Shown: positions 16,862 through 24,764 of the stretch, one piece after another
Numbering within the stretch: position 1 is the first letter of the stretch
Layout of the letters: each line of letters begins with the position of its first letter
Assembly (NCBI GenBank): GCA_020161015.1
Contig: JAIUOT010000061.1
Location: 1-58,160 of the forward strand
Origin: Actinomycetota bacterium
GTDB lineage: Bacteria; Actinomycetota; Actinomycetes; Propionibacteriales; Propionibacteriaceae
DNA: 58,160 bases
Direction: 5' to 3'
Translations under genes and position numbers: made by a program
The notes under the pieces: generated by a model
The model's input: the letters and a program-made list of their open reading frames with translations, nothing else
The model's database searches: none
Told to the model about the DNA's origin: nothing

Positions 16862-17354
16862 TCAGGTCGCTGGACGCCTGCCGAGGTTGCGGTTGCCAAA
16901 CGGGGGCTTGCCGGTGGCCTTGAGGAATCCGCGGATCAGGTCTGACTCGACAGTTGCGGGGTCCGCGTCCGGAGTGGTCTTCCATGCGACCCGGAGTGCG
17001 TCGGCGTCGGCCAATTGCCAGATGTACCGCCCGCCCCAGTGCCGGGCGCGACCGCCCAGGCCGTGCCGACGGTACTCGTGAAGCCTGCGATGCAGCCGAG
17101 ATGCCTTGCCGAAGTAGACGACTTCGACTCCAGACACCCAGGCACCCGCGAGCACCTCCGGCGGCACCGACGGATCACCGCGAATCGCCCCAGCCGGACT
17201 CTGCGGCAGACACAGGCGGCTCCTGGGTGCATCGGAGCACCGCATACACTCCGGCGTCCACAGGGATTGAGGTGGTGGGAAGTTCCGCGAACCGGACGAA
17301 GCCACCGAATCCGATGTCCTCCAGCGTGGCTCGCGTCGTCACCATGTTGACCAT
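16862..17354 (-). pseudogene. GIY-YIG nuclease-like gene broken by a frameshift
   Basis: Two frames together make one GIY-YIG-type protein. The first runs from ATG 17354 (or ATG 17345): MVNMVTTRATLEDIGFGGFV..., then VDAGVYAVLRCTQEPPV, the GIY element. It then hits a stop near 17177. The second frame supplies SPAGAIRGDPSVPPEVLAGA, GVEVVYFGKASRLHRRLHEY (the YIG element), the ESDLIRGF helix and the end GKPPFGNRNLG. The join would lie near 17205-17215 and removal of one base restores PPV-LPQSPAG. The gene is therefore either a recent pseudogene or contains a sequencing error. Homologues are standalone GIY-YIG proteins of unknown target. Confidence 0.7.
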
Positions 17355-17411
17355 TGTCCGGGATTCGTGGCCTAAGAACTTGCTGAGCGTGGTTCGGCCG
17401 GGTCGAGGTCA

Positions 17412-17531
17412 TTGTCCCCAAGGTTGACAAGGGGATTCGCCAATTGTCCCCTCGCCTCCGTGGGCCTGTCTGTCAATGTCCCACGGCGAATCTGTGGATA
17501 AGTCCGGCTGCTCGAACAGGTTTGGGGACAA
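17412..17531. other. DnaA-box-like cluster, candidate replication origin
   Basis: The 237-bp gap before the sigma-like gene holds TTGTCCCCA at 17412-17420 and TTGTCCCCT at 17444-17452 (32 bp apart), a TGTCCC starting a further 32 bp on (17477), a perfect TGTGGATAA (reverse of TTATCCACA) at 17493-17501, and an inverted TGGGGACAA at 17523-17531. These resemble actinobacterial DnaA boxes (TTGTCCACA). Three-turn spacing suggests cooperative binding. An origin for autonomous replication of the excised ICE, or a regulator operator, would both fit. Confidence 0.45.
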
Positions 17532-17554
17532 ACCCAACTACATCGACTTGATCG

Positions 17555-17582
17555 CCTTCCGTGGTCGCCACGACGCGGAAGG
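17555..17582 (+). promoter_or_regulatory. Hairpin covering the ribosome site of the sigma-like gene
   Basis: CCTTCCG (17555-17561) pairs with CGGAAGG (17576-17582), and GTCG (17564-17567) with CGAC (17571-17574) around a CCA loop. The right arm contains most of the ribosome site GGAAGGAG (17577-17584), which is 7 nt from the ATG at 17592. Folding of the mRNA would hide the site; as DNA it could also be an operator. Confidence 0.55.
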
Positions 17583-17591
17583 AGAACTGCG

Positions 17592-18398
17592 ATGTCCGTT
17601 GCGAGTGAATTGGGGATGGCCTCGATCGGAGACACTCCACCTGAGGTTCTGGACGCCTGGCCAACCTGGCAGCGCCACCATCGTCTGCTGCGACCGATCG
17701 ACGCCGGCCGGTTGAGGGAGTGGCTCCAGTGCGCCTCGGTCAAGGAGTCCGACGATGTGCTGTGTGTCCTCGCCCGACGCGCTGCGATGGACGGCGGGCG
17801 GGACCGTGACGCCGCTGTCGCGTTGGCGTGGGCTCTGCTACCGGGCGCGTGCCTCCTGGCGAAGCGGTGGATCCGCGGTACCGATGACATCGACTTCGTG
17901 GTGGCCGAGCAGCTATGGATCCATGCCCGGACCTTCGCCTGGCGGAGCAAGCGCAAGGTTGCGGCGAACATCCTCCTCGACGTCCAGCGGGCAGTGCTGG
18001 CTGAGCTGGGTATCGCCGCGTATCAGTCCAAGGCCGAGCGGGCGGCGGCGTATCTGGTGCCGGTCGCTGATCTCGAGACCATCCAGTGGCGGAACCAGGA
18101 TCGCCTCTCGCCGGCGCAGCAACTTCATCGGCTGCTGGTCCGCGCTGTCGACCGGGGCGACATCACCACCGACGACCACCAGTTCCTGCTGACTGTGCTC
18201 GACGTCGCTTCCGAGTACGGGCCGCCGCAGGGCCACACGAGGAATCTCGAAGGGTTCTCGAGCAACGACTTCACCGAGTTGGTCGCCGCCCGGATCGGGT
18301 TGTCAGGACGAACCGTGCGACGTCGCCTGCAGGCCTGCATCGCCGCACTCCAGACCGCGCTGCCGCAGCTCGTCGACCTGTTCGCCGAGGCTGCGTAG
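17592..18398 (+). CDS. Sigma-70-like regulator of the ICE
   Basis: A 268-residue soluble protein resembling an atypical RNA polymerase sigma factor. Residues 75-140 look like region 2: AVALAWALLPGACLLAKRW, then DDIDFVVAEQLWIHARTFAW and KVAANILLDVQRAVLAELG, the stretch that in sigma factors contacts core enzyme and the -10 element. The C-terminus (FTELVAARIGLSGRTVRRRL, about 227-246) is a helix-turn-helix in the region 4 position. The N-terminal 45 residues (PEVLDAWPTWQRHHRLLRPI) are extra. ATG 17592 follows GGAAGGAG held in a hairpin. Promoter motif copy 3 begins 9 nt after its stop. I infer that it drives the eight-copy motif. Alternatives are a plain HTH activator or a replication initiator, given the DnaA-box cluster upstream. 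Confidence 0.6.
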   Translation: MSVASELGMASIGDTPPEVLDAWPTWQRHHRLLRPIDAGRLREWLQCASVKESDDVLCVLARRAAMDGGRDRDAAVALAWALLPGACLLAKRWIRGTDDIDFVVAEQLWIHARTFAWRSKRKVAANILLDVQRAVLAELGIAAYQSKAERAAAYLVPVADLETIQWRNQDRLSPAQQLHRLLVRAVDRGDITTDDHQFLLTVLDVASEYGPPQGHTRNLEGFSSNDFTELVAARIGLSGRTVRRRLQACIAALQTALPQLVDLFAEAA

Positions 18399-18406
18399 GA
18401 GGCCCC

Positions 18407-18443
18407 GTGTCCTTGCAGAGCGGGTCGCGTGCTTCAGGGGGCG
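18407..18443 (+). promoter_or_regulatory. Bipartite transfer-regulon motif, copy 3 (T4SS operon)
   Basis: GTGTCCTTG, 15 nt, then GCTTCAGGGGGCG, immediately downstream of the sigma-like gene and ending 5 nt before the ATG at 18449. The close spacing puts the predicted transcription start at or near the start codon. Confidence 0.75.
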
Positions 18444-18448
18444 AGGTG

Positions 18449-19231
18449 ATGGACATGACTGACAACACGGCCCTGTGGACGCCGGTGGCCGCAACAGTGC
18501 GGGCGGCGCTGGCCCAACGGGTTCGGCACCAGACCCAGCCGCCGGGCAGCGGTTTGGCAGGCTGGCGGCGCCGCTGGGACGAAAGCGTGTTCGCGGTCGC
18601 CGGGGTGACCGGCTCGGTGGGCACCACGACCGTCGGCCTCGCTCTGGCCTCCGCAGCGGCGCTGACCAGACCGGCTCGGCTGGTCGAATGCGCGACCCCC
18701 GCGCGCTCCGGTCTGGTGGCTGCGGCGGGGACCGAGCTTGGTGCGGGGCGGGGCGGCTGGATGCGGGGCGAGCGTGGCGGGCTGATGCTGATCCGCCGGA
18801 CTGACACGTCGCTGTTCGAGGCACCACCCCCGCCGCCGCAGGAGGACGGCACGCTGACCGTCCTCGACCTGGGCGAGCTGCTCGTCGATCGGCCGCCGCA
18901 GCAGTCAGTAGACGCCGACGCGGTGAACGACTGGATCGTGGTCGTGCGGGCCAGCGTCCCGTGCCTCCGCCGGCTGGAACTCGCCCTCGACCTCAGCCCG
19001 GCACGCAACCCGGTCCTCGCGATCGTCGGCCCCCCGCCCCGTCGGTGGCCCCGACAGCTCGCGTCGGCGGCACAGCCACGCACTCGCGAACTGATCGAGA
19101 CCGGCCGAGTCGTCACGTTTCGGCACGACCGCCGCTTGGCACTGGCCGGGCTGACCCCGGCCGCTTTGCCACCACACATCGCAGCCTCCGGCCGGCGGCT
19201 GCTCCTCCTCCTGGAAGGTGTACCCCAATGA
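18449..19231 (+). CDS. ParA-like protein with degenerate P-loop
   Basis: A 260-residue protein with a ParA/MinD-like core: VAGVTGSVGTTTVGLALAS around residues 50-68 stands where the deviant Walker A should be, but the catalytic lysine is replaced by Thr. Later segments LTVLDLGELL and DWIVVVRASV match the family's strands. First gene after motif copy 3 and overlapping the VirB2-like gene by 4 bp. In actinobacterial conjugation clusters ParA-like proteins probably position the secretion apparatus. A second start (ATG 18455) is possible. Confidence 0.65.
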   Translation: MDMTDNTALWTPVAATVRAALAQRVRHQTQPPGSGLAGWRRRWDESVFAVAGVTGSVGTTTVGLALASAAALTRPARLVECATPARSGLVAAAGTELGAGRGGWMRGERGGLMLIRRTDTSLFEAPPPPPQEDGTLTVLDLGELLVDRPPQQSVDADAVNDWIVVVRASVPCLRRLELALDLSPARNPVLAIVGPPPRRWPRQLASAAQPRTRELIETGRVVTFRHDRRLALAGLTPAALPPHIAASGRRLLLLLEGVPQ

Positions 19232-19506
19232 GGTTCCTGATCCCGCTTCAGGTGTGCCCGGTCGCTCCTGGCCAGGCCCAGCAGTATGTCGACCAGATCA
19301 CCGGCAACGTCCTGTGGGGCGTCCAGTGGATCTTCGTCGTCGCCCTCGTGATCAGTGTCGCGGCGATCGCCGGCGGCAGGCTGTTCATGATGCCCCACGC
19401 CTCACGCGCCGGGGTGATCTCCGCGGTCGTCGTGTTCCTCTCGGTGATCGCCTACCTGACCCTGCCGAGCCTGCTGGATGCGCTCATGGGGAAGGGCTGC
19501 ATCTAG
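19228..19506 (+). CDS. VirB2/TrbC-like small membrane protein
   Basis: A 92-residue protein with two membrane spans (VQWIFVVALVISVAAIAGG; VISAVVVFLSVIAYLTLPSL) separated by a short basic loop, the hairpin topology of VirB2/TrbC T4SS pilins and of the homologous actinobacterial small transfer proteins. ATG 19228 overlaps the upstream stop and the next gene follows after 2 bp. It may line the transfer channel. Confidence 0.65.
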   Translation: MRFLIPLQVCPVAPGQAQQYVDQITGNVLWGVQWIFVVALVISVAAIAGGRLFMMPHASRAGVISAVVVFLSVIAYLTLPSLLDALMGKGCI

Positions 19507-19508
19507 CC

Positions 19509-20927
19509 ATGATCCCGATCTCCCCCGACCCGTTCGGTGACGCGATCGCCAAGTACTTCGCCGACGGGTGGACCGCGGCGATGCTGGGCATCTGGAACGC
19601 CGGGCTGTGGCTGCTCCAACTGGTGCTGAAACTGGGCGATGCGCTGCTGACTCCCGACCTTCGCGAGGGCGGGCCCGGGTCAGGCATCTACCGGACGGCG
19701 TTCTGGATCGCCGGCGCGCTGTTTCTGGTCCTGGGGATCGTGCAGGTCGGGACGGCCGCGATTCGCCGCGACGGACGAAGCCTGGCGCGGGTGGCGATCG
19801 GGTTCGTGCAGTTCGCTGTTGTGTGGGCTGGATGGCTGGCGTACGGCGTGCTGCTGATCGCCGCAACGTCCGGCCTCACACGCTCGATCATGCAGGCACT
19901 TCTGGGCGTCAACTACCTCTCGGCACTCAAGGTCGCCGAACCGTTCGGTGCCGGCGACATCACCGATGCCACCGTCGCAACCGTGTTGGGCATGATGGGC
20001 TTCTTCGTCCTCATCGCCGCGATCGGTCACTTCCTTGTGCTGCTCGCCCGCGCGGCAGCACTGATGGTGCTCGCGGCGACAACCCCGATCGCCGCCGCCG
20101 GACTGGTTGGCGACGCCGGGCGGGCCTGGTTCTGGAAGTCGCTGCGCTGGTTCCACGCTGCAGCGTTCGCCCCGGTCGTCATGGTGCTGGTGTTCGGGTT
20201 GGCCAACCAGTTCACCACCGGCATCGCGACCGGCCTGGGCAAGGACCTCTCAGCGGTCGGCACCTCTGTGGTCGGCGTGATCCTGCTGCTCGTCTCGGTC
20301 GTGAGCCCGCTGGCGCTGTTCCGGCTGCTCGCCTTCATCGACCCCGGCACCAGCTCAGGTGCTGCGATGCGCGCCCAGCTCGCCGCGACCGGCGGCATCC
20401 AAGGGCTGCTGTCACCCAAACCTGCCGATGGAGGGGCGGCGACCCGGACAGACGATGCTGGGCGCACCGCCGCCGAAGGGTCTGCCGAGGCCCAGACCAC
20501 AACCCGGTTCGCGACCGCCGCTCAGGGCGCGATGAAGGTCCTCGGACCCGTGGGTCAAGTCGCAGCCGCTGGCCTCGGAGCGATGGTGAACATCGGCAGC
20601 CGTGCCGCCTCGATGGGCGCAGACCTGACCAGCCAGATGGGCGTCGGGCACCAGGTGTGGCCGCCCGACCTCAGCCCGCAGGCACGGAAGGCCAGCCAGT
20701 CCCAGCAGACCCGCCAGAGCCAGGACGACTCCGGTGACGGCAACCCGCCCTCGGACAACACAGACGCTGGTCCGGACAACACCCCGCCGGCCCCGGGCAA
20801 CACCGGGGCGCCGTCAAACCTGACGGCCGCGCGGCCCACGGTCGGCGCGAGCCCGGCCGGGGGAGCGTCGGCGGGTGGCGCTGCCGCCGCAGGTGGCAGC
20901 GAGGCCGCCGCGGCGGCGGCCCTGTAG
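19509..20927 (+). CDS. VirB6/TrbL-like polytopic channel protein
   Basis: A 472-residue integral membrane protein with about seven spans between residues 20 and 290 (for example AFWIAGALFLVLGIVQVGTA, GMMGFFVLIAAIGHFLVLLA, VVGVILLLVSVVSPLALFRL) and a long cytoplasmic Gly/Ala/Pro/Gln-rich tail. This is the TrbL/VirB6 pattern found beside SCO6880 and VirB4 homologues in actinobacterial ICEs. ATG 19509 is chosen because the upstream extension lies inside the previous gene. Confidence 0.75.
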   Translation: MIPISPDPFGDAIAKYFADGWTAAMLGIWNAGLWLLQLVLKLGDALLTPDLREGGPGSGIYRTAFWIAGALFLVLGIVQVGTAAIRRDGRSLARVAIGFVQFAVVWAGWLAYGVLLIAATSGLTRSIMQALLGVNYLSALKVAEPFGAGDITDATVATVLGMMGFFVLIAAIGHFLVLLARAAALMVLAATTPIAAAGLVGDAGRAWFWKSLRWFHAAAFAPVVMVLVFGLANQFTTGIATGLGKDLSAVGTSVVGVILLLVSVVSPLALFRLLAFIDPGTSSGAAMRAQLAATGGIQGLLSPKPADGGAATRTDDAGRTAAEGSAEAQTTTRFATAAQGAMKVLGPVGQVAAAGLGAMVNIGSRAASMGADLTSQMGVGHQVWPPDLSPQARKASQSQQTRQSQDDSGDGNPPSDNTDAGPDNTPPAPGNTGAPSNLTAARPTVGASPAGGASAGGAAAAGGSEAAAAAAL

Positions 20928-20940
20928 AGGAGGCACTTGC

Positions 20941-22446
20941 GTGGCTGTGTACGGCGACTACTCCCGGGACCGGATTGGCTGGTTCTTCGGCCTCACCGGT
21001 CCGCAGATGGCGGTGCTCGGTGCCACTGCGCTGCCGGTGTTCTTCGCGGTGAATCGGCAGGACTGGCGCCTGGCTGGCTCACTGATCGTGGCGTGGGCGG
21101 CACTGTTCGTGCTGGTCGCCGTGCCAATCCGCGGTCGCTCCTTCACCGGCTGGCTGATGGCCGGCTCGGCGTTCACCGTTGCCCGGGTCGCTGGCTGGTC
21201 GAGGTTCCGGTCCCGGGCCAGCGTCGGGAAGACCCGCGATCTCGCCGAGGTCGACCTGCCCGGGATCCTGTCCGGTGTCGTGATCCACGACGGCCCACCG
21301 TCCGGTCCCGTGCAGGCCAGGGTCGCGATCATCCAGGACCATGCCGCCCACACCTGGGCCGTCACCGCAGCCATCACCCACCCCGGCGTCGGCATGGCCG
21401 ATGCACACCAGCGAGCTGGCTTCGGGACAGGGCTGGCCGACCTCCTCGACGGCTGCGTGCGAACCGAGTTGATCGACGAGGTGCTGTTCATCGTCCGCAC
21501 CGTCCCCGACGACGCCGCCGAACGCACCCTGTGGAGCCAACGGCACCGGCGACCCGACGCCCCCGCAATCGCCCTGGCGATTAGTGACCAACTGACCGCC
21601 GGCCTGGCCGCGGCCTCCGTGCGCACCGAGGCGTTCGTCACGATCGTCGTGCCCGACGCCAGGCTCTCGCGGGAGGCCCGCGAGTTCGGACGCGGCATCG
21701 ACGCCCGAGCCCGCGTCCTGCTCCAGCTGATGGGCGAGGTCGAATCCCAACTCCGCGCGGGATTCGGCGCCACCTCGGTCGCATGGCTCACCAGCCCCGA
21801 ACTCGCCCTCGCCGTCCGCACCGGATTCGCGTCCACCGAACGAGCCGGAATCATCGAAGCCCAAGCGGCCGCGGCCACCGACCCCGGTGTGGACGCGACG
21901 ATCCCTTGGGCGCAGGCTGGCCCGGGGATCGCCCAGGCGAACGGACGTCACTACGCCCACGACGCGTGGCTCAGCACCAGCTCCACCCTCAAGCTGCCCG
22001 ACCGAGGCGCAGCGTTGGGCGCACTGGCACCAGTTCTCGTCCCGACCGATCCCGGCGAACGGCGCAGCCTGCTGGTGGCATTTCCACTGCTCGCCCAGTC
22101 CGTGGCCGACCGACAGACCGCCAACACCGAGTGGGCCGCCGACATGGGCGACGCCGTCCGCGCCAAGGCAGGCATCCGCAGGCGCGCCCGCCAACGCGCC
22201 GAACAGGCCCGCGCCCACAGGCTGGACGACAAGCTCGCCCACGGCAACGCCCTCGCCCGGCCCTACGCGGTGGCCACCGTCACCGTCCCACGCCCCGCCG
22301 CGATCAGCGAGGCCGGGAGACGCCTCGACGCCAGCATCCGCCGGGCCGGGTTCGCACCGCTACGCCTCGACCTCGCCCACGACCTCGGCTTCGCCGTCTC
22401 CACCATCCCCCTCGGCGCGTCCCTCACGCGGAGGGCCGACCGGTGA
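20941..22446 (+). CDS. SCO6880-family transfer protein
   Basis: A 501-residue protein beginning VAVYGDYSRDRIGWFFGLTG, the hallmark N-terminus of the SCO6880 family, with two membrane spans near residues 20-60 and a large cytoplasmic domain. Genes of this family always lie directly before the VirB4-like ATPase in actinobacterial conjugation clusters, as here (4-bp overlap), and correspond to the PrgI/VirB3-like adaptor fused to extra domains. The GTG start at 20941 has GAGGAGG 9 nt upstream. Confidence 0.8.
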   Translation: MAVYGDYSRDRIGWFFGLTGPQMAVLGATALPVFFAVNRQDWRLAGSLIVAWAALFVLVAVPIRGRSFTGWLMAGSAFTVARVAGWSRFRSRASVGKTRDLAEVDLPGILSGVVIHDGPPSGPVQARVAIIQDHAAHTWAVTAAITHPGVGMADAHQRAGFGTGLADLLDGCVRTELIDEVLFIVRTVPDDAAERTLWSQRHRRPDAPAIALAISDQLTAGLAAASVRTEAFVTIVVPDARLSREAREFGRGIDARARVLLQLMGEVESQLRAGFGATSVAWLTSPELALAVRTGFASTERAGIIEAQAAAATDPGVDATIPWAQAGPGIAQANGRHYAHDAWLSTSSTLKLPDRGAALGALAPVLVPTDPGERRSLLVAFPLLAQSVADRQTANTEWAADMGDAVRAKAGIRRRARQRAEQARAHRLDDKLAHGNALARPYAVATVTVPRPAAISEAGRRLDASIRRAGFAPLRLDLAHDLGFAVSTIPLGASLTRRADR

Positions 22447-23954
22447 AGCTTCGTCCGCGCACGGGACGGTCCACGCCCGAACTGCTCGCCGACTTCGGCC
22501 ACCCCCTTCCAGCCAGGCCCCCCGAACCAGCTGCCGAGCGGGAACCCAGGCTGTTCCGCCATACGTCCCGTCGAGGGCCGGCCAAGCGCGGCCACGGATT
22601 CGCGCCCGCCTCCGCACCGGTGTCGGTGTGGCGCATGACCTCCGACCAGACCGGAGTGCTCTGGCCGTTCATCACCGGGCCAGGCTTGCCACCCACGGGG
22701 GCGCTCATGGGCATCGACCAGCTGTCCGGGGGCTGCTTCTACGCCGACCCCGGCGGCTGGGTGCTCAACGACGCGATCGGAGTCACCAACCCCAACGTGT
22801 TCGTCTTCGGCAAGCCAGGGCGCGGCAAGTCCGCCACCATCAAGGGCTTCGCGACCCGGCTGATGCCGTTCGGCTACAAAGTGCTCATCGCCGGCGACCC
22901 CAAGGATGAGTACGAGCCCTTGTGCCGGGCACTCGGCGTCGAGCCCATCACCATCGGCCACGGGCTCGCCGCCCGCATCAACCCGCTAGCCTTCGGCCCC
23001 CTCGGCCAAGGATGGGCCGACCTGCCAGCCGCCGAGGCCAAGCGCCGTGTCGCCATCGTGTTCGCCCGCTGGCTCACTCTGATCCGCGGCCTCGTCGGAT
23101 CGCAACGCATCGGAGACGCCCGCGTCCCGTTCGGCCCAGTCGATGAGGTCGTCGTGAAGACCGCGCTTGGCCACCTCACCGGGCGCCGGCAGGGAAACAC
23201 CGACCTCGTCGAGACCACCATTCCTCAGCTGTGGCGGCTCCTCGACGAACCCACCGATGACCTCGTGGCCGAATGCCGCTACGCCACCAGCCGGCAGTTC
23301 CTCGACGAGACCCGCCTGCTGCGCGACGCCCTCGGCCAACTCGTCTCCGGCGCCCTCGCCGGCCTGTTCGACGGCCCCACCACCATCGCCATCGACTGGA
23401 CCGCCCCCATCCAGTCGCTGTCGCTGTCGAGGCTCGAAGCGCTCGGAGACGAGGCCGTCGGCATCGCCCTGACCTGCCTCAACTCCTGGAGCCGCGGCAT
23501 GCGCGAACTCGCGGTGCCCGGCGACCTGCGCATCGTCGTCCGAGACGAATCCTGGAAGCAACTCCGCCTCGGACCAGACGCCGTCAAGTCGTTCGACGCC
23601 GACCTGCGGCTGTCCCGCCGGGACGGGGACGTCCAGATCGCCGTAGCCCACAAGCCGTCCGACCTGCTCACCGCCGGGGATGCCGGCTCCCAAGCCGTCG
23701 CGATCGCCAAAGACCTGCTCCACTTGGCCGATACCCACATCCTCCACGGCCAGGACCCCGCCGTCGCCGACGACCTCCACCGTCTCCTCGGCCTTAGCCC
23801 CATCGAACAAGACCTCGTCACCGGCTGGGCCATGCAGGGCAAGGGACGGGCGCTGTGGTGCCTCGGGGACCAGAGGTTCAAGGTCCAGACTGTCCTCCAC
23901 CCCGCGGAGATCCAGCTCTTCGACACAAACGCATCTCTGTCGACAGCCGCGTGA
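22443..23954 (+). CDS. VirB4/TraC-like T4SS ATPase
   Basis: A 503-residue conjugation ATPase. Walker A is FGKPGRGKSATIKGF near residue 121. LIAGDPKDEYEPLCRALGVE follows, and the acidic Walker B equivalent is RIVVRDESWKQL near 363. It energises substrate movement and channel assembly with SCO6880 and VirB6. The GTG start overlaps the previous stop by 4 bp. The protein is shorter than proteobacterial VirB4 because it lacks their N-terminal region, as is usual in actinobacteria. Confidence 0.85.
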   Translation: MKLRPRTGRSTPELLADFGHPLPARPPEPAAEREPRLFRHTSRRGPAKRGHGFAPASAPVSVWRMTSDQTGVLWPFITGPGLPPTGALMGIDQLSGGCFYADPGGWVLNDAIGVTNPNVFVFGKPGRGKSATIKGFATRLMPFGYKVLIAGDPKDEYEPLCRALGVEPITIGHGLAARINPLAFGPLGQGWADLPAAEAKRRVAIVFARWLTLIRGLVGSQRIGDARVPFGPVDEVVVKTALGHLTGRRQGNTDLVETTIPQLWRLLDEPTDDLVAECRYATSRQFLDETRLLRDALGQLVSGALAGLFDGPTTIAIDWTAPIQSLSLSRLEALGDEAVGIALTCLNSWSRGMRELAVPGDLRIVVRDESWKQLRLGPDAVKSFDADLRLSRRDGDVQIAVAHKPSDLLTAGDAGSQAVAIAKDLLHLADTHILHGQDPAVADDLHRLLGLSPIEQDLVTGWAMQGKGRALWCLGDQRFKVQTVLHPAEIQLFDTNASLSTAA

Positions 23955-23961
23955 GGCACCC

Positions 23962-24597
23962 ATGAAGCCTGCGATCGTGATCCTGGCATTGGCGCTCATC
24001 CTGGGCCTCAGCATCCCCTTCGGTGTCGCCGTGGTTGTGACCACAATCGTCATGCCAGCCGCGTACCGATCCGCGATCGACGCGTGCCTGCCGGTTCAGG
24101 ACGAACCTGGCCTGCCGAGGCCGGTCACGTTGTCAACTGGCTCCGAGGCGCTCGACTGCATCCCCGGCACCGGGGAGCTTCCGCCCGGCCCCGACGGCGT
24201 CTGCCCGCCCAGCGGCAGCGCCGCCGAACGCGGCCTCAAACCCAACGCGCTGCGAGCACTGCGCTGCGTCAAGCAACGCTTCCCCTGGATCAAGTACATG
24301 GGCGGCGTCGGCTCACGGCCAAGCGGCTACGTCTCCGACCACCCCGCGGGGCGCGCTGTCGACTTCATGATCCCCGCCTGGAACACGAAGGCCGGCAACG
24401 CTCGTGGCTGGGAAGTCGCCCACTGGCTCCAGGCCCACGCGAAGGAACTCCACGTGAAGTACCTGATCTTCGAGGATCGCTCCTGGCGTGCCTACAACCC
24501 TTCAGCGGGCTGGCGTGCCTACCGATACCCCGGACCCAATCCCGGCGGCCCCACGCAGCGGCACCTGAACCATGTCCACCTAACCGTGTATGACTAG
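23962..24597 (+). CDS. Membrane-anchored M15-like peptidoglycan peptidase
   Basis: A 211-residue protein with an N-terminal membrane anchor (IVILALALILGLSIPFGVAVVV) and an extracellular VanY/M15-like domain. The zinc ligands are visible: SDHPAGRAVDF (His and Asp) and LNHVHL (His). It should open peptidoglycan for the transfer channel, the VirB1 role. It closes the T4SS operon, 7 bp after the VirB4 stop, and is followed by a change to lower-GC cargo. Confidence 0.8.
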   Translation: MKPAIVILALALILGLSIPFGVAVVVTTIVMPAAYRSAIDACLPVQDEPGLPRPVTLSTGSEALDCIPGTGELPPGPDGVCPPSGSAAERGLKPNALRALRCVKQRFPWIKYMGGVGSRPSGYVSDHPAGRAVDFMIPAWNTKAGNARGWEVAHWLQAHAKELHVKYLIFEDRSWRAYNPSAGWRAYRYPGPNPGGPTQRHLNHVHLTVYD

Positions 24598-24764
24598 CGG
24601 GTCTTCCCGTGGTATCGAGTTCCCTCGCACAGTCGGGCGGGAGTCCCATACAAACCGAACTCTCGATCCGCGCCATTGACGTAGCGACCTGCAGCCGGGT
24701 GGTTGTCCATCCAAAGATCAAAAGGGCACCTCTCCAGACGTGCGCCGCGATTTGCAGGTTGATG

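Noticed and set aside
19241-19258. GCTTCAGGTG inside the VirB2-like gene, resembling half of the bipartite motif
   Set aside because: The GTGTCCTTG half is missing at the 15-nt distance and the sequence is coding.
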